Source: Bacteroidota bacterium
GTDB taxonomy: Bacteria; Bacteroidota; Bacteroidia; Bacteroidales; F082
Assembly: GCA_018816765.1 (NCBI GenBank)
Contig: JAHIUX010000075.1
Span: 1 to 64,000, forward strand
Direction: 5' to 3'
Length of the DNA: 64,000 nucleotides
The translations under genes were made by a program, and so were the position numbers. The notes under the pieces were generated by a model. That model was not told where the DNA came from. It saw nothing but the letters and a program-made list of their open reading frames with translations, and made no database searches. Positions 52,653 to 62,600 of this stretch are shown here, one piece after another. How positions within the stretch are numbered: position 1 is the first letter of the stretch; each line of letters starts with the position of its first letter.

Positions 52653-53357
52653 ATGGTTAATCCAACAAGAGCTGTCGATGAAGGATATTTGAATTTCCTG
52701 CTCGAGATGGTGCTCGACGAGCGAAAGCAACGATTTGAAGAGGTGCTTGCACAACGCACGCGCCATATCACCATCGTGCTTGAAGACATATTTCAGTCAC
52801 AAAACGCGAGTGCCGTGCTGCGGTCGTGCGACCTTACCGGGGTACAGGATGTGCATATCATCGAAAATAAATATGCTTTCGATATCCATCCTGATATTGT
52901 CCTGGGAAGTGCTAAATGGCTGAGCCTGCACCGCTACAACGCCACTGCAAATAACACACTTGATGCACTATCTGGTTTAAAGCGTGCGGGTTATATCATT
53001 GTAGCCGCCAGCCCCCATCAGCAGAGCCATACGATTGAAGACCTGCCGCTTGACAAGCCAATGGCCATAATGCTTGGCACAGAGCGCAGGGGATTGTCGG
53101 CAGAAGCCATGGAGATGGCTGATACACATGTTACCATACCCATGGTAGGATTTACCGAGAGTTTCAATGTGAGTGTTTCCGCGGCCCTGCTGTTATTTAA
53201 CCTTACGCAACGATTGCGCAGGAGTGCAGTTCACTGGGAGCTCACCGAAAACGACCGTAATGAAGTGCTGCTTGAATGGTGCCGGCATTCGGTTAAGCGA
53301 ATCGAAGTGGTTGAGCGCAATTATTTCAAAAAAATTAAGCCCGATATGGCTGTTTGA
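52653..53357 (+). CDS. trmH: tRNA (guanosine-2'-O-)-methyltransferase, TrmH/SpoU family
   Basis: A 234-residue SPOUT methyltransferase. Motifs: ITIVLEDIFQSQNASAVLRSCDLTGVQDVHII (motif 1, with the NAS..RSCD arginine), MAIMLGTERRGLSAEAMEMAD (motif 2) and IPMVGFTESFNVSVSAALLLF (motif 3, the S-adenosylmethionine knot). This is the pattern of TrmH, which methylates G18 of tRNA. The ATG giving MVNPTRAVD is used, not an upstream TTG. Confidence 0.9.
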   Translation: MVNPTRAVDEGYLNFLLEMVLDERKQRFEEVLAQRTRHITIVLEDIFQSQNASAVLRSCDLTGVQDVHIIENKYAFDIHPDIVLGSAKWLSLHRYNATANNTLDALSGLKRAGYIIVAASPHQQSHTIEDLPLDKPMAIMLGTERRGLSAEAMEMADTHVTIPMVGFTESFNVSVSAALLLFNLTQRLRRSAVHWELTENDRNEVLLEWCRHSVKRIEVVERNYFKKIKPDMAV

Positions 53358-53426
53358 ACAGGGTTAATTTATCCTTATCTTTACGGCTTCTAACACATTA
53401 TTTACTCACTTAATAACAGTAAACCA

Positions 53427-53627
53427 ATGGGAAAAGGAGACAAAAAAACGAAAAGGGGCAAAATTATTATCGGCTCAACCGGAGTGAGGCGACAGAAAAA
53501 AAAGGGACGCCCGGCTGTCAAACCTGAATTGAAAACACCCGTCAAACCTGCAGCAACAGCTGAAAAGAAAGTAGCAGCAAAAAAACCTGCAGCAAAGAAA
53601 CCGGCCGGTGAGACACAAGCTGAGTAG
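53427..53627 (+). CDS. 30S ribosomal protein bTHX-like
   Basis: A 66-residue basic protein. MGKGDKKTKRGKIIIGSTG at the N-terminus matches the bTHX (THX) ribosomal peptide, in Thermus a 26-residue peptide in the 30S head. Here the core is extended by an Ala/Lys/Pro-rich tail with repeats (VAAKKPAAKKPA, about 50-60). It lies 69 nt downstream of trmH on the same strand, linking two translation functions. An antisense open frame of similar length in this place is a shadow. Confidence 0.8.
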   Translation: MGKGDKKTKRGKIIIGSTGVRRQKKKGRPAVKPELKTPVKPAATAEKKVAAKKPAAKKPAGETQAE

Positions 53628-53869
53628 CCTTTGTTACATCCAAAGGCCAATGCCTAATCATCCGTATATACTATTGTAACTGTTCATTTACCGACACATT
53701 AACCCGACTTAAAGTTTGATAAAAGTTTGCTACAGCGAACTGAGTTACAGACTTTTGGCCGCTTACATATTCCAATGCCTAATGTGGTATTCACTAATTG
53801 AAGCAGGTGACTACATTCGCTCCTGAAATGAGCGTGTTGCCGCTCCCGAAAATGCGTTGATGACGTCCG

Positions 53870-55162
53870 TTACGGGTTCCTGAAATTAAGGGCAAGTTGT
53901 TTGAAAAGATCACCCCTCTGCTCGAAGTTTTTGTACTGATCGTAACTGGCAGCAGCAGGCGAAAGAAGGCAGGTATTTCCATCCTTTGCCAGTTTGTCCA
54001 CAATTTTCATGGCTTCACTCATTGAGTCAAAGTAATGCATGGCTGAGTTTGTGCCTGCCAGATGAAGTCCATCGCTTATACGTTTTCCAGCTTCACCCGT
54101 AAACAGGATGTGTTGGACTGGATTTGCTGACAGGAAATCAATCAGCGATTGATATGCTATCCCCCTGTCGAATCCGCCAAGAATCAGAAAATCAACTTTT
54201 TCGATGGTCCGAATGGCTGCGATGGCAGCTTCTGGTATGGTGGCAATGCTGTCGTTGTAAAACGTGACGCCTCCAAAAGTACCAACAAGTTCAATGCGGT
54301 GTGGCAATCCCTTGAAACTGAGTACGTGCCGCCGGGCCTCATCAAGTGGTACACCAGCCGCGGCAACAGCAAGCAGGGCGGCTTCAATATTTAGGCTGTT
54401 GTGTTGCCCAGGAAGTGACAAAGGTGGCACAGTTACAATAGCTGGTTCTGTGGGAAAAAGGAGGCGATTGGCTTTGCATAAGGCGTCGCTTGGCCAAACA
54501 TCGCGGTGGCAAATCATGGTGTCGCCAGGCTGGCAATACCGCATAAGGTTATATTTCGCCTGACGGTATGCTTCGTATGTGCCAAAATGATCGAGGTGCT
54601 CTTCGAAGATATTGAGCAAGACGGCGATATGCGGCGAATGCCTGACGTTTTCGAGCTGATTTGCTGAAAGTTCAAAAACTACCGGGCTTTCATCAGTGAT
54701 GCGGTGCATGATGTCGAAGCACGGAATGCCGATATTGCCTGTTAAAATGCTGTCGAAACCTGCAGCTGACAAAATATGATGGATCAGTGTCGATGTGGTG
54801 CTTTTTCCTTTTGTTCCGCTGATTCCAATGACCTGATGCGCAAAATATGCAAGAAATAAATCTGTTTGTGAGCTTATCCTGGCCTTGCCGGTAGGAACGC
54901 CACGGAGTGAAATACCTGGCGACTTCAACACAAGGTCGTAGTCAGGGATTGCCTTTAGGTAATCTGGCCCGGTATGCAGGTGTAGTTTTTGGTTGTGATG
55001 CAGTTTTATGCTGCTGAGGTCGATTGCTTGCTGATCGGCTATGCCTGTTTCGGCATCCATCAGCTTTTCTGTAATAAACTTCAGGCTTGATTTTCCTTCG
55101 CGCCCAAAGCCAAGGATTAGTATGCGTTTATGGCGCAGTTCATTCACAATGAAATCAACCAT
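53870..55162 (-). CDS. murD2: MurD-family ligase, predicted UDP-MurNAc-L-Ala:L-Glu ligase (MurD2)
   Basis: A 430-residue cytosolic Mur ligase. Its parts are a Rossmann start (ILILGFGREGKSS, 14-26), ATP loop GTKGKST (116-122), the FEEHLDHFG region (186-194), the lysine that is carbamoylated in MurD (K203, YRQAKY), and SPAAASYDQYKNFEQRG (401-417). The amino-acid pocket segment reads NDSIAT (303-308), with Ile306 where classic MurD has a Lys that binds D-Glu; the GGDGK segment reads GGFDR. The upstream partner gene is MurL-like and overlaps by 8 nt. So I infer that this enzyme adds L-Glu to UDP-MurNAc-L-Ala. A plain MurD for D-Glu is the alternative. It lies outside any division/cell-wall cluster. 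Confidence 0.75.
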   Translation of the reverse strand: MVDFIVNELRHKRILILGFGREGKSSLKFITEKLMDAETGIADQQAIDLSSIKLHHNQKLHLHTGPDYLKAIPDYDLVLKSPGISLRGVPTGKARISSQTDLFLAYFAHQVIGISGTKGKSTTSTLIHHILSAAGFDSILTGNIGIPCFDIMHRITDESPVVFELSANQLENVRHSPHIAVLLNIFEEHLDHFGTYEAYRQAKYNLMRYCQPGDTMICHRDVWPSDALCKANRLLFPTEPAIVTVPPLSLPGQHNSLNIEAALLAVAAAGVPLDEARRHVLSFKGLPHRIELVGTFGGVTFYNDSIATIPEAAIAAIRTIEKVDFLILGGFDRGIAYQSLIDFLSANPVQHILFTGEAGKRISDGLHLAGTNSAMHYFDSMSEAMKIVDKLAKDGNTCLLSPAAASYDQYKNFEQRGDLFKQLALNFRNP

Positions 55163-56522
55163 TCAGTGCGCGTTTAATCAGTTTTTCAAATTCCGGTAAA
55201 AGAAAATGCTGGTGATCATATGAACTGATCAAGGTTTCCACCGATTGACCTGAGGTAAAGCCGGCGATACCTGAAGCCAGCAAGGCATGGTTTTTACCTC
55301 CTCCAGATTGCAGCAGCTGTGCGGTAACAGCACGCACTTCATCAATGGTGCCAACACATTCAAACGGTTTAGCGTCAGTGAGGCCAAGCAATTCGTCCAG
55401 AAAAGGTTTCAGTGAACTTTTGTTGAGCAGATTCTCACCAAAAATCGGGATCATTTGCGCTTCCGGCAAAAAGGCCGATAACATCAGGTAGGCAAACAGG
55501 CATTTTGGACAGTTGCAACACCATGAATCAGTTTTACTGCCTGCATTGCAGCTCTTAAATGTTTGAAAATAAGCAGGGTATTTGCTGAATAGCTGCACAA
55601 TCTGCAATTCATTCAATGGCCTTAATATGCTGAAATAGTTGAGCTGGGGATGCAGCCAACGCTGGCTGTAGTTCCTGAAGTCGGCCTCAAATTCAATGGA
55701 TTTGCTGTATTGGTGATTGACATCGGCATCAGCAACAGTGGCTTCGTTGGCACTCGATTCATTCGACAAGGCGATATGCCTGGCGCCAGAAAGCACGGCG
55801 ACGAATGATGAAACAAAAGCGAGCAGAGCAGAAAATGGCGTATGCCCGTTCAGAAAACCCTGCGCGTTCAGCGTCAGTAGCTTTAGATCGAGGCTGCGTT
55901 CAACAATGGCGGTTTTGTCAGGGCCAAAACCAGCAATCCGGGTACAGCCGGTACTTGCACCCCTCGGATTCACAATGAACGGAATCAGTGGTTGATGCAT
56001 CGATTTTAACAATTCGAGACTCACAACTGAATCCTTGCCACCACCAACGGGCACAATGATTTTTTCGCTCAACGGAAGCGCTACCGGATCAGGCATTGAA
56101 TTATCTGAGGTCACGATCTGCATGAAATCAGCTTCAGTGGCATCGATGGAATTAAGGTAGAAGAATTCACCCAGCCCTTGAAAATACACATGCTTCCACC
56201 ACGTAACCTGTTCTTCATTAAGTGCGAAAGGTGCGATGATGACCTTTGGTGGACAGGCCGCTTTCCAGTAGCTAATCAACTCAACCATACCAATATGAAA
56301 TGCAAACAGTTCGAGTGCAGGTCGTTCAATCGGTTGGGCATTGTAAAATTCCCGCACGGGAATAAACATGCTGGGAGTGAAGTAAAATTCATTTGCTAAT
56401 GAAAAGTTAAATTTCAACAAAAACCCATCTTTTTTTTGATCAATGGTGTAACTTTGATAAGTGAAAAACGGGTATTTTTCCCTTAATTCATGATAGTGCC
56501 GGTGGTTATCTGCCTTTTTCAA
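55155..56522 (-). CDS. murL: MurL-like UDP-MurNAc-L-Ala-L-Glu epimerase
   Basis: A 455-residue soluble protein. Its centre has an ATP-pyrophosphatase-like loop VPVGGGKDSVVS (158-168), a second conserved block ALSNESSANEATV (251-263) and a Cys cluster near 325-341 (C325, C335, C336, C338, C341; SWCCNCPKC). This layout and the neighbour fit MurL, known from Xanthomonas, which inverts the terminal L-Glu of UDP-MurNAc-L-Ala-L-Glu to D-Glu using ATP. Its stop overlaps the murD2 start by 8 nt, so the two products are made together. Recognition is by motif and context; I could not align it. Another adenylating enzyme of the same fold is the alternative. Confidence 0.72.
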   Translation of the reverse strand: MKKADNHRHYHELREKYPFFTYQSYTIDQKKDGFLLKFNFSLANEFYFTPSMFIPVREFYNAQPIERPALELFAFHIGMVELISYWKAACPPKVIIAPFALNEEQVTWWKHVYFQGLGEFFYLNSIDATEADFMQIVTSDNSMPDPVALPLSEKIIVPVGGGKDSVVSLELLKSMHQPLIPFIVNPRGASTGCTRIAGFGPDKTAIVERSLDLKLLTLNAQGFLNGHTPFSALLAFVSSFVAVLSGARHIALSNESSANEATVADADVNHQYSKSIEFEADFRNYSQRWLHPQLNYFSILRPLNELQIVQLFSKYPAYFQTFKSCNAGSKTDSWCCNCPKCLFAYLMLSAFLPEAQMIPIFGENLLNKSSLKPFLDELLGLTDAKPFECVGTIDEVRAVTAQLLQSGGGKNHALLASGIAGFTSGQSVETLISSYDHQHFLLPEFEKLIKRALNG

Positions 56523-56681
56523 ATATGCTGGTATGGTGTTTGCAATAGCGATGTAAAATTAGCGTTTTGTTGAATATGACATTGAATGGCAGCTATTATT
56601 GACAAACCGTATCATGCGTATCTCTTGAAATCTGCTGATTAACAAGTTTGTGGAAGAAGAAAACCAAAGAGTGACTGATTT

Positions 56682-57269
56682 ATGGACATCGAAAAACTGA
56701 TTCAAATACGCCGAAATGACATGGCTCCTGAACGGGGACGCATCCTCATATCGGAGCCCTTTATGGGGGATTTTTACTTCGGCCGATCAGTGGTTTTGCT
56801 TGCCGAACATAACGATGAGGGCAGTTTTGGCCTGATTATGAACAAGCCGTTGTATAAACCTTTCAACAGCTTTGTGGAGGACTACCCACCTTTTGAGGCA
56901 CCGGTGTTTATTGGTGGTCCGGTGAGTTCCGAGAACCTGTTTTTTATCCACACCCTTGGAAAAGATATACCTGAAAGCCATGAGATCATTCCCGGTTTAT
57001 ATTGGGGCGGAGAGATGGAAGCCGTACGTGAAATGATCCTGCTGGGACTTATCAAACCAGATCAGATCAGGTTCTATCTGGGTTACTCAGGTTGGGAAGC
57101 CAGTCAGCTGGCCAGTGAACTAGACCGAAACTCGTGGCTTGTTTCAACAATCACAACCAGCAGCCTGCTCAAGACCCATCCCGAAAAGATGTGGAACCGC
57201 TTCATGCAGCGCATGGGCACAGCCTATGACCTGTGGCGCCAGTTTCCTGTTAACCCGCAGATGAACTGA
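56682..57269 (+). CDS. YqgE/AlgH family protein
   Basis: A 195-residue cytosolic protein of the UPF0301 YqgE/AlgH family: RGRILISEPFMGDFYFGRSVVLLAEHNDEGSFGLIMNKP, VFIGGPVSSENLFFIHTLG, and IRFYLGYSGWEASQLASELDRNSWLV. AlgH has been described as a regulator of alginate genes in Pseudomonas, but its action is unknown. It ends 4 nt from the stop of the convergent rhomboid gene. Confidence 0.9.
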   Translation: MDIEKLIQIRRNDMAPERGRILISEPFMGDFYFGRSVVLLAEHNDEGSFGLIMNKPLYKPFNSFVEDYPPFEAPVFIGGPVSSENLFFIHTLGKDIPESHEIIPGLYWGGEMEAVREMILLGLIKPDQIRFYLGYSGWEASQLASELDRNSWLVSTITTSSLLKTHPEKMWNRFMQRMGTAYDLWRQFPVNPQMN

Positions 57270-57273
57270 GTGA

Positions 57274-57882
57274 TTAGCCGAAAAGCTGGTCAATAAAGGC
57301 TGAAACAAGTGTGGGTTTCAGCATGATCGTCAGTACCAGGCCAAATATTGCCCCAAGGATGTGCGCGTTGTGACCGATGTTATCCGTCCCTTTTTTGCTC
57401 ATATACACCGAATAGATCATGTATAAAATACCAAACAGCCAGGCGGGTATCGGAAAAGGTATCGGAAAAATTAACAGCGTACTTGTCGGCATAAGCAAAA
57501 TGCTTGAGAACAACACGGCAGCAACAGCTCCCGACGCGCCTACGGCATCGTAATGGGGGTTGTTTTTCTGTTTGCCGAAGTCGAGCAGGGTGGCAAAAAT
57601 AATTCCGCCCACGTAGAGCATGCCGTAATTGAGCAATCCTTTGCCACTGCCAAAAATCACCTTAAAGGCCTGCTCAACATATCCTCCGAAAGAGTAAAGC
57701 ACAAACATATTCACAATCAGGTGAAGCCAACCAGCGTGGACAAGTCCGTAGGTGAAAAAGCGGTAAGTCTGCTTTTTTTCATGGATCATCCATGCGTTGA
57801 ATTTCAAGCGGTTAAACAGCTCTTGCTGGTACAAGGCGGCTACTGATATCAGGGCTGTAACGAAGATGATGAGATAGGTCAT
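57274..57882 (-). CDS. Rhomboid family intramembrane serine protease
   Basis: A 202-residue protein with about six membrane helices. The catalytic Ser117 is in GASGAVAAV, the general-base His is H174 (GHNAHILGAIFG), and the oxyanion-side Asn58 is in GLVHAGWLHLIVNMFV. It cleaves transmembrane substrates within the membrane; the target is unknown. Its ATG overlaps the upstream gene by 4 nt. Confidence 0.88.
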   Translation of the reverse strand: MTYLIIFVTALISVAALYQQELFNRLKFNAWMIHEKKQTYRFFTYGLVHAGWLHLIVNMFVLYSFGGYVEQAFKVIFGSGKGLLNYGMLYVGGIIFATLLDFGKQKNNPHYDAVGASGAVAAVLFSSILLMPTSTLLIFPIPFPIPAWLFGILYMIYSVYMSKKGTDNIGHNAHILGAIFGLVLTIMLKPTLVSAFIDQLFG

Positions 57883-58715
57883 TCCTGCGATTCTATGTGT
57901 GGTTTTGCCTGGTTCTGGTCTTTGGTATGGTCAATTTCGGAGCCCAAAACGCTGTGCGGAATCAGGTAAACGGCGAGCATGACAGCTGTTGCCACCAATG
58001 GCCAGGTCCTGTTTTCGTGGTTCTTGCGAAGCACAAGCCATGCAATAAACCAGAAGATAAAGGCAGCAAGCGTTTTGTTGTCGGTAAGGTCGTGTCCCCA
58101 AGGCCAACCTGTCCAGTAAGCATCAAAAGCATATTTCTGAACAATTGGTCCCAGCAGCATACCACCGAAAACAAACAGCAACAGGGTAATGCTGGTGAAC
58201 AAATATGTTTTGCGGCGCAGGAAAATGGCTTCTAAGCCGGTACGGATGCTGAAAACCATGGCGAAAAACATGAAAAAGATATGCGGAATTAAGACATAAG
58301 CGGGCACACTGCCTTTAAACCTGATCACAACAGGTTCATCGCTGAGCGTGTATGAAGTTTCTCCATCAAGCAGTGCAATCTGATACTCAACCTTACCGGC
58401 TGCCGGCTGATTGGGGATCAGGGCTTTGATCACACCGTTTTCAGGATGCAAAGCGATGGTTGCCCATTCATCATGGCTTTTATATCTTTTGTATCGAAAT
58501 ATACCTGTGATTCCATCGGGGACATTCATTTCGAAAGGAGCGTCAGCCCCAGTGTCATGGGTTCGCAATAGCTTGTATTTATAAGTTTCTCCTTTAAGGA
58601 GGACCTTGCCGCGCACAGGGTAGGTAGGACCTGTTGTTCTTTGGTAAACAGCTAAAGCGCCCATTAATACAACGGACAGCGTCCAAAGCAGGATTGAAGT
58701 TTGTTTGGTGCTCAT
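57879..58715 (-). CDS. Membrane protein with periplasmic domain, function unknown
   Basis: A 278-residue inner-membrane protein. One N-terminal helix (about 9-25) is followed by a periplasmic beta domain (about 30-135, YPVRGKVLLKGETYKYKLLRTHDTG) and then four helices, with a PWGHDLTDNKTL motif near residue 205. I know no name for the family; it looks like a Bacteroidota conserved protein. It lies 12 nt downstream of the CDF gene and is coupled to the rhomboid gene by a 4-nt overlap, so it may be that protease's substrate or partner. Confidence 0.6.
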   Translation of the reverse strand: MSTKQTSILLWTLSVVLMGALAVYQRTTGPTYPVRGKVLLKGETYKYKLLRTHDTGADAPFEMNVPDGITGIFRYKRYKSHDEWATIALHPENGVIKALIPNQPAAGKVEYQIALLDGETSYTLSDEPVVIRFKGSVPAYVLIPHIFFMFFAMVFSIRTGLEAIFLRRKTYLFTSITLLLFVFGGMLLGPIVQKYAFDAYWTGWPWGHDLTDNKTLAAFIFWFIAWLVLRKNHENRTWPLVATAVMLAVYLIPHSVLGSEIDHTKDQNQAKPHIESQE

Positions 58716-58727
58716 GGGTAATTTGGG

Positions 58728-59642
58728 TTAACATTCATTTAATGGAACAATCAAAGAAGTGTTTTTGCAGAAATTCTTTTCAACCTGTAAGGTAACATGG
58801 GTAATGCCATATCTGGCCAACAGCATGTCGCGAATGTCATAATGAAGCTGCTCGCTTTCAGAAACATACATATCATCCTGCAATTCAATATGTCCTTCAA
58901 AATGGATTTCATTGTCGGTAAGGCTCCACACATGGACATGATGCAGGTCTTTTACCCCCTTGAGAAGGATCACTTCATTCCTGATCTGATCCAGGATAAT
59001 GTGCGAAGGCGTCGATTGCATCAGAATATGGTAGGTTTCGGCTAATACATGGTATGTTTCGCGGATGATGTACAAACTGATGAGCGCCGTTACAACCGGG
59101 TCGATCCAGTATACCTGAAAATAATACATCATTATCCCGCCAACGATTACCGCTACACTCGACAAGGTATCGCCGATGAGATGGAGGTAAGCAGCCTTGA
59201 TATTCAGGTTCGACCTTGAAAAGTCTTTCAGCAGGAATACCCCTGCCAGATTAGCCAGCAAACCGATTGTGGCCACGATTACCACCGGCAGGCTGTTGAC
59301 AAGCTTGGGAACCATGAATCTTTCATAGGCTTCCGTGAGCAGAAACAAGCAGATAGCCAACAGGGTCACCGCGTTAAACAAGGCGGCCAGAATTTGTATC
59401 CGCTTGTATCCAAAGGTTTTGCGTTCATTGGATGCCCGCTTGCTAACCCGTAGTGTGACAAAGGTGATGAGCATAGCCAATCCGTCGCTCAGGTTGTGCA
59501 CAGCATCAGAAATCAGCGAGAGGCTGTTCGAGAGCAACCCGCCAAGCAACTCAGCAATTGCAATACCAAGGTTAAGCAGCACTGTAATGAACAGGTTTCT
59601 GTTTTCTTTTTTTTCAGAAAGTGGTCCAATGGCCTTGTGCAT
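58728..59642 (-). CDS. Cation diffusion facilitator (CzcD-like) metal exporter
   Basis: A 304-residue inner-membrane transporter. Six helices lie between about 15 and 215, with HxxxD-type metal sites in SDAVHNLSDGLAMLI (helix II) and HLIGDTLSSVAVIV (helix V), and a C-terminal CDF domain (HHVHVWSLTDNEIHFEGHIEL). Zn, Co or Cd are likely ions. It sits 2 nt after the GH3 gene, as the second gene of a four-gene unit. Confidence 0.92.
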   Translation of the reverse strand: MHKAIGPLSEKKENRNLFITVLLNLGIAIAELLGGLLSNSLSLISDAVHNLSDGLAMLITFVTLRVSKRASNERKTFGYKRIQILAALFNAVTLLAICLFLLTEAYERFMVPKLVNSLPVVIVATIGLLANLAGVFLLKDFSRSNLNIKAAYLHLIGDTLSSVAVIVGGIMMYYFQVYWIDPVVTALISLYIIRETYHVLAETYHILMQSTPSHIILDQIRNEVILLKGVKDLHHVHVWSLTDNEIHFEGHIELQDDMYVSESEQLHYDIRDMLLARYGITHVTLQVEKNFCKNTSLIVPLNEC

Positions 59643-59644
59643 CC

Positions 59645-62600
59645 TTATTCCTTAATGTCTTTAATGGCTTCGTAAAACAAATCGTGAATCCTGGTGCGTA
59701 CATCAAGTTTAGAGATCATTCCGTTTTTGCTGTCGGGATAAACCCGGTTTGACAAAAACACCACAACAAGCTTGTTTGCGGGATCTGCCCAGGCAAAGGT
59801 GCCGGTGAAACCGCTATGCCCATAGCTTTGCTGGCTGGCATTTATCGAAGGCATGCGCAGCTTTTCACCGGGCTTAAGTGGTGGCTTGTCGAAGCCCAGT
59901 CCGCGCCGGTTATCCTTTCCGGGATACTGCACTGCCGTGTACTGTTGTATGGTTTCGGGTTTCAGCAATTGTATGCCGTTCCAGTTGCCGCCATTGATCA
60001 GCAGCTGCATAATGGTTGCCACTTCAGCAGCATTTGAAAACAAACCCGCATGGCCTGAAATTCCTCCCAACAGCGCAGCGCCCTGGTCGTGCACATCGCC
60101 CTGGATTAGCTGTTTTCTGAAATCATTATCCAATTCGGTTGGCACAATTATGTCTCTGTCGAATCGGGTCAAGGGCTGAAACAAGGTATGCGTGAGCTTT
60201 AGCGGCTGATAAAATGCTGTTTCAAGGTAAATATCGAAAGGGATATTGGTGAGCATTTCGACGATTGCAGGCATAAAGTAGAATCCCAGATCGCTGTAAC
60301 GGTACTCTTTTTTCTTCATTTTCGATTCAGCGATCTTGCCAAATATCACGTTTTTGTAATTGCGACGGGCATAGATGCCTTCGGCAACCCGGTTGGGATG
60401 CATCACATCCATGGCAGTGCAGTATATGCTTGTGTCGAGCCCGGTCTTCGTCATGGTCTCGAGGTAAAACGGAATCCAGTCGGTGAATCCCGACTGATGT
60501 GTCATAATATCTGAAAGTGGAATCCGGGCCTTATCGGTACCTTTCAGGTAAGGGAAAAACCGCCCGAGGGTATCACTCAGCATCAGTTTGCCTTCTTCAG
60601 TGAGTTTCATGATGGCCATGGTTGAAGCCAGCATTTTGGTCAGCGATGCCAGGTCGTAAAGGTCGTCGGGCATCACCACCCTTGTGTTTTCGTAGGTGTG
60701 GTAACCGAAACATTTGTTGTAAATGATCTGGCCATTCAGGCTTGCCACAATCTGACAGCCCGGAAATGCCCTTTTGCTAATCCCGTCAAGTGCAATAGAA
60801 TCGACTTTATGCAGTATCTTTTCATTCAGCATAGGGATGGAAACAGCCTTGCTGACGACAACAGAAGTGTCTGTTTTGATGCTGTCATGAACGGTTTCGG
60901 GGCTTTGGCCGGCCGAAATTCCTGCGCCAACTTGCCAGTGTTGATCAACTGAAACAGGCAACTTTCCCTGTGGCAAAACGCTTCCAAGGATCAGGCGTGC
61001 AGCCGAACTTTCGGCAAGTATATTGTCCTGGTAGGCCACTACCAGCCCATTGAGCATATCCTGATGATTAAAGTAAGCCAGTGAATATGGCGAAGCGAAA
61101 ACGCATAACAGAACTTTTTTGGTTTTTATCAATTGGTTAATAAAAGCGATGGTTTGAGGGTCAATGCCAAATTTTTTGGCTGCCAGGATATTGGTGTTCT
61201 GCACACTCACGACAACCAGATCGTATGCTGACAGGTCACTGTAGAGTTTTTCCGTCTGAGCCTTCACCGGGGCTTTTGGCAATGCAAAATGGTCGGCTTT
61301 AAGCCCGCCATTTTCGAGGGCCAGTTGAAAAGTTGTGGCTTTTCCATAACCCGTTGACAAGGTTGCAATCCGCAAAGAATCGTGCTTAAGCAACGGAATT
61401 ATCCCATCCTCGTTCTTCAACAAGGTAATGGCCTCATCGTAAAGGCGCGAGGCAAGCGTTGCGTATTGTGGCTGGTTCAGGTCCTGGATGAGGTTTTCAG
61501 TATAACTGGGTCTGTAGACATGGAGGCCGGCCCTGTATTTGTAAGCCAGTATCTTGCGGCAACTTTCTTCAACCCTTGATGCAACATCTGCTTTCTCGGA
61601 AGCGGCTTTTGCAATGGATTGTATGGCAATCGGCAGGTTCTCAGGAAGCAGCAATACATCGTTTCCTGCCATCAGTGCCATCAGTTCAATCTTTCCAGGC
61701 GGGTGATACGCAGTTACTCCCTTCATGTCGAGTGCATCGGTGACGATCAAACCCTTAAAATCCATCTTTTGCTTCAGCAAGTCACCAACAATTTTCGGCG
61801 ACAGGGTAGAGGCAAGGTCTTTCTTGTTTTCGAGGGCTGGCAGATACAAATGCGCGACCATCACACCACCAATTCCAGAATCAATCAACTGCCTGAAAGG
61901 AACGAATTCAACTTCTTCGAGACGCTTCATTGTAGCATTAACCACCGGCAATGTTTTATGCGAATCGGCATAGGTGTCGCCGTGACCCGGAAAATGCTTG
62001 GCGGTGGCAATGATGTTGTTTTTCTGCAGGCTGTTGGCATACATCCAGGCTTTTTTTGCCACATTTTCGGGTCGCTCACCAAACGACCTCATCCCAATCA
62101 CCGGATTTGCAGGGTTGCTGTTCACATCCACCACTGGTGCGAAATTCATCTGAATGCCCATTCTGTTGCATTGTTCAGCAATCTGGATTCCCATATCGCC
62201 AATAAGGCTGTCGTTCTGCACTGCGCCAAGGGTCATTTGCATGGGGTAAGAAACCGTGTTGTCGAGCCGCATGGCAAGTCCCCATTCTCCATCAATGGAA
62301 ATGAGCAAAGGCGTTTTAGCAAGTTGTTGCCACCGGTTTGTCTGAACCAGCTGGTCGACAGGTGTTCCCTTAAAGAACGTGACGCCTCCAATATTGTACA
62401 ATTTAATCCAGCCTTCAATTCTGCTATCGTAGGCCCGGCCGGGCTGGTTGGCCCTGACAACAAACAGCTGAGCAATGCGTTGTTCGGCATTCAGGCTGTT
62501 GTATACTGAGTCGACCCAGGCTTGTTCATCCGGGAGATCTGCTGCTGCTATGGCCTCATCCTGTGCATGAAGTCCTGAAACAAATACAAACGAAAGGAAG

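Noticed and set aside
53402-53650. 82-codon frame antisense to the bTHX gene
   Set aside because: The repeats AAGFFAATFF are the reverse reading of AAKKPA codons; the sense frame has the THX signature.
53870-55162. Ordinary MurD of the D-Glu pathway
   Set aside because: Not excluded, but the Ile in NDSIAT and the overlapping MurL-like gene make MurD2 the better reading.
61619-62509. Long open frame (296 codons) antisense to the GH3 fusion gene
   Set aside because: It lies fully inside a well-supported gene on the other strand, and its composition (His- and Arg-rich, no family pattern) is that of a codon shadow.
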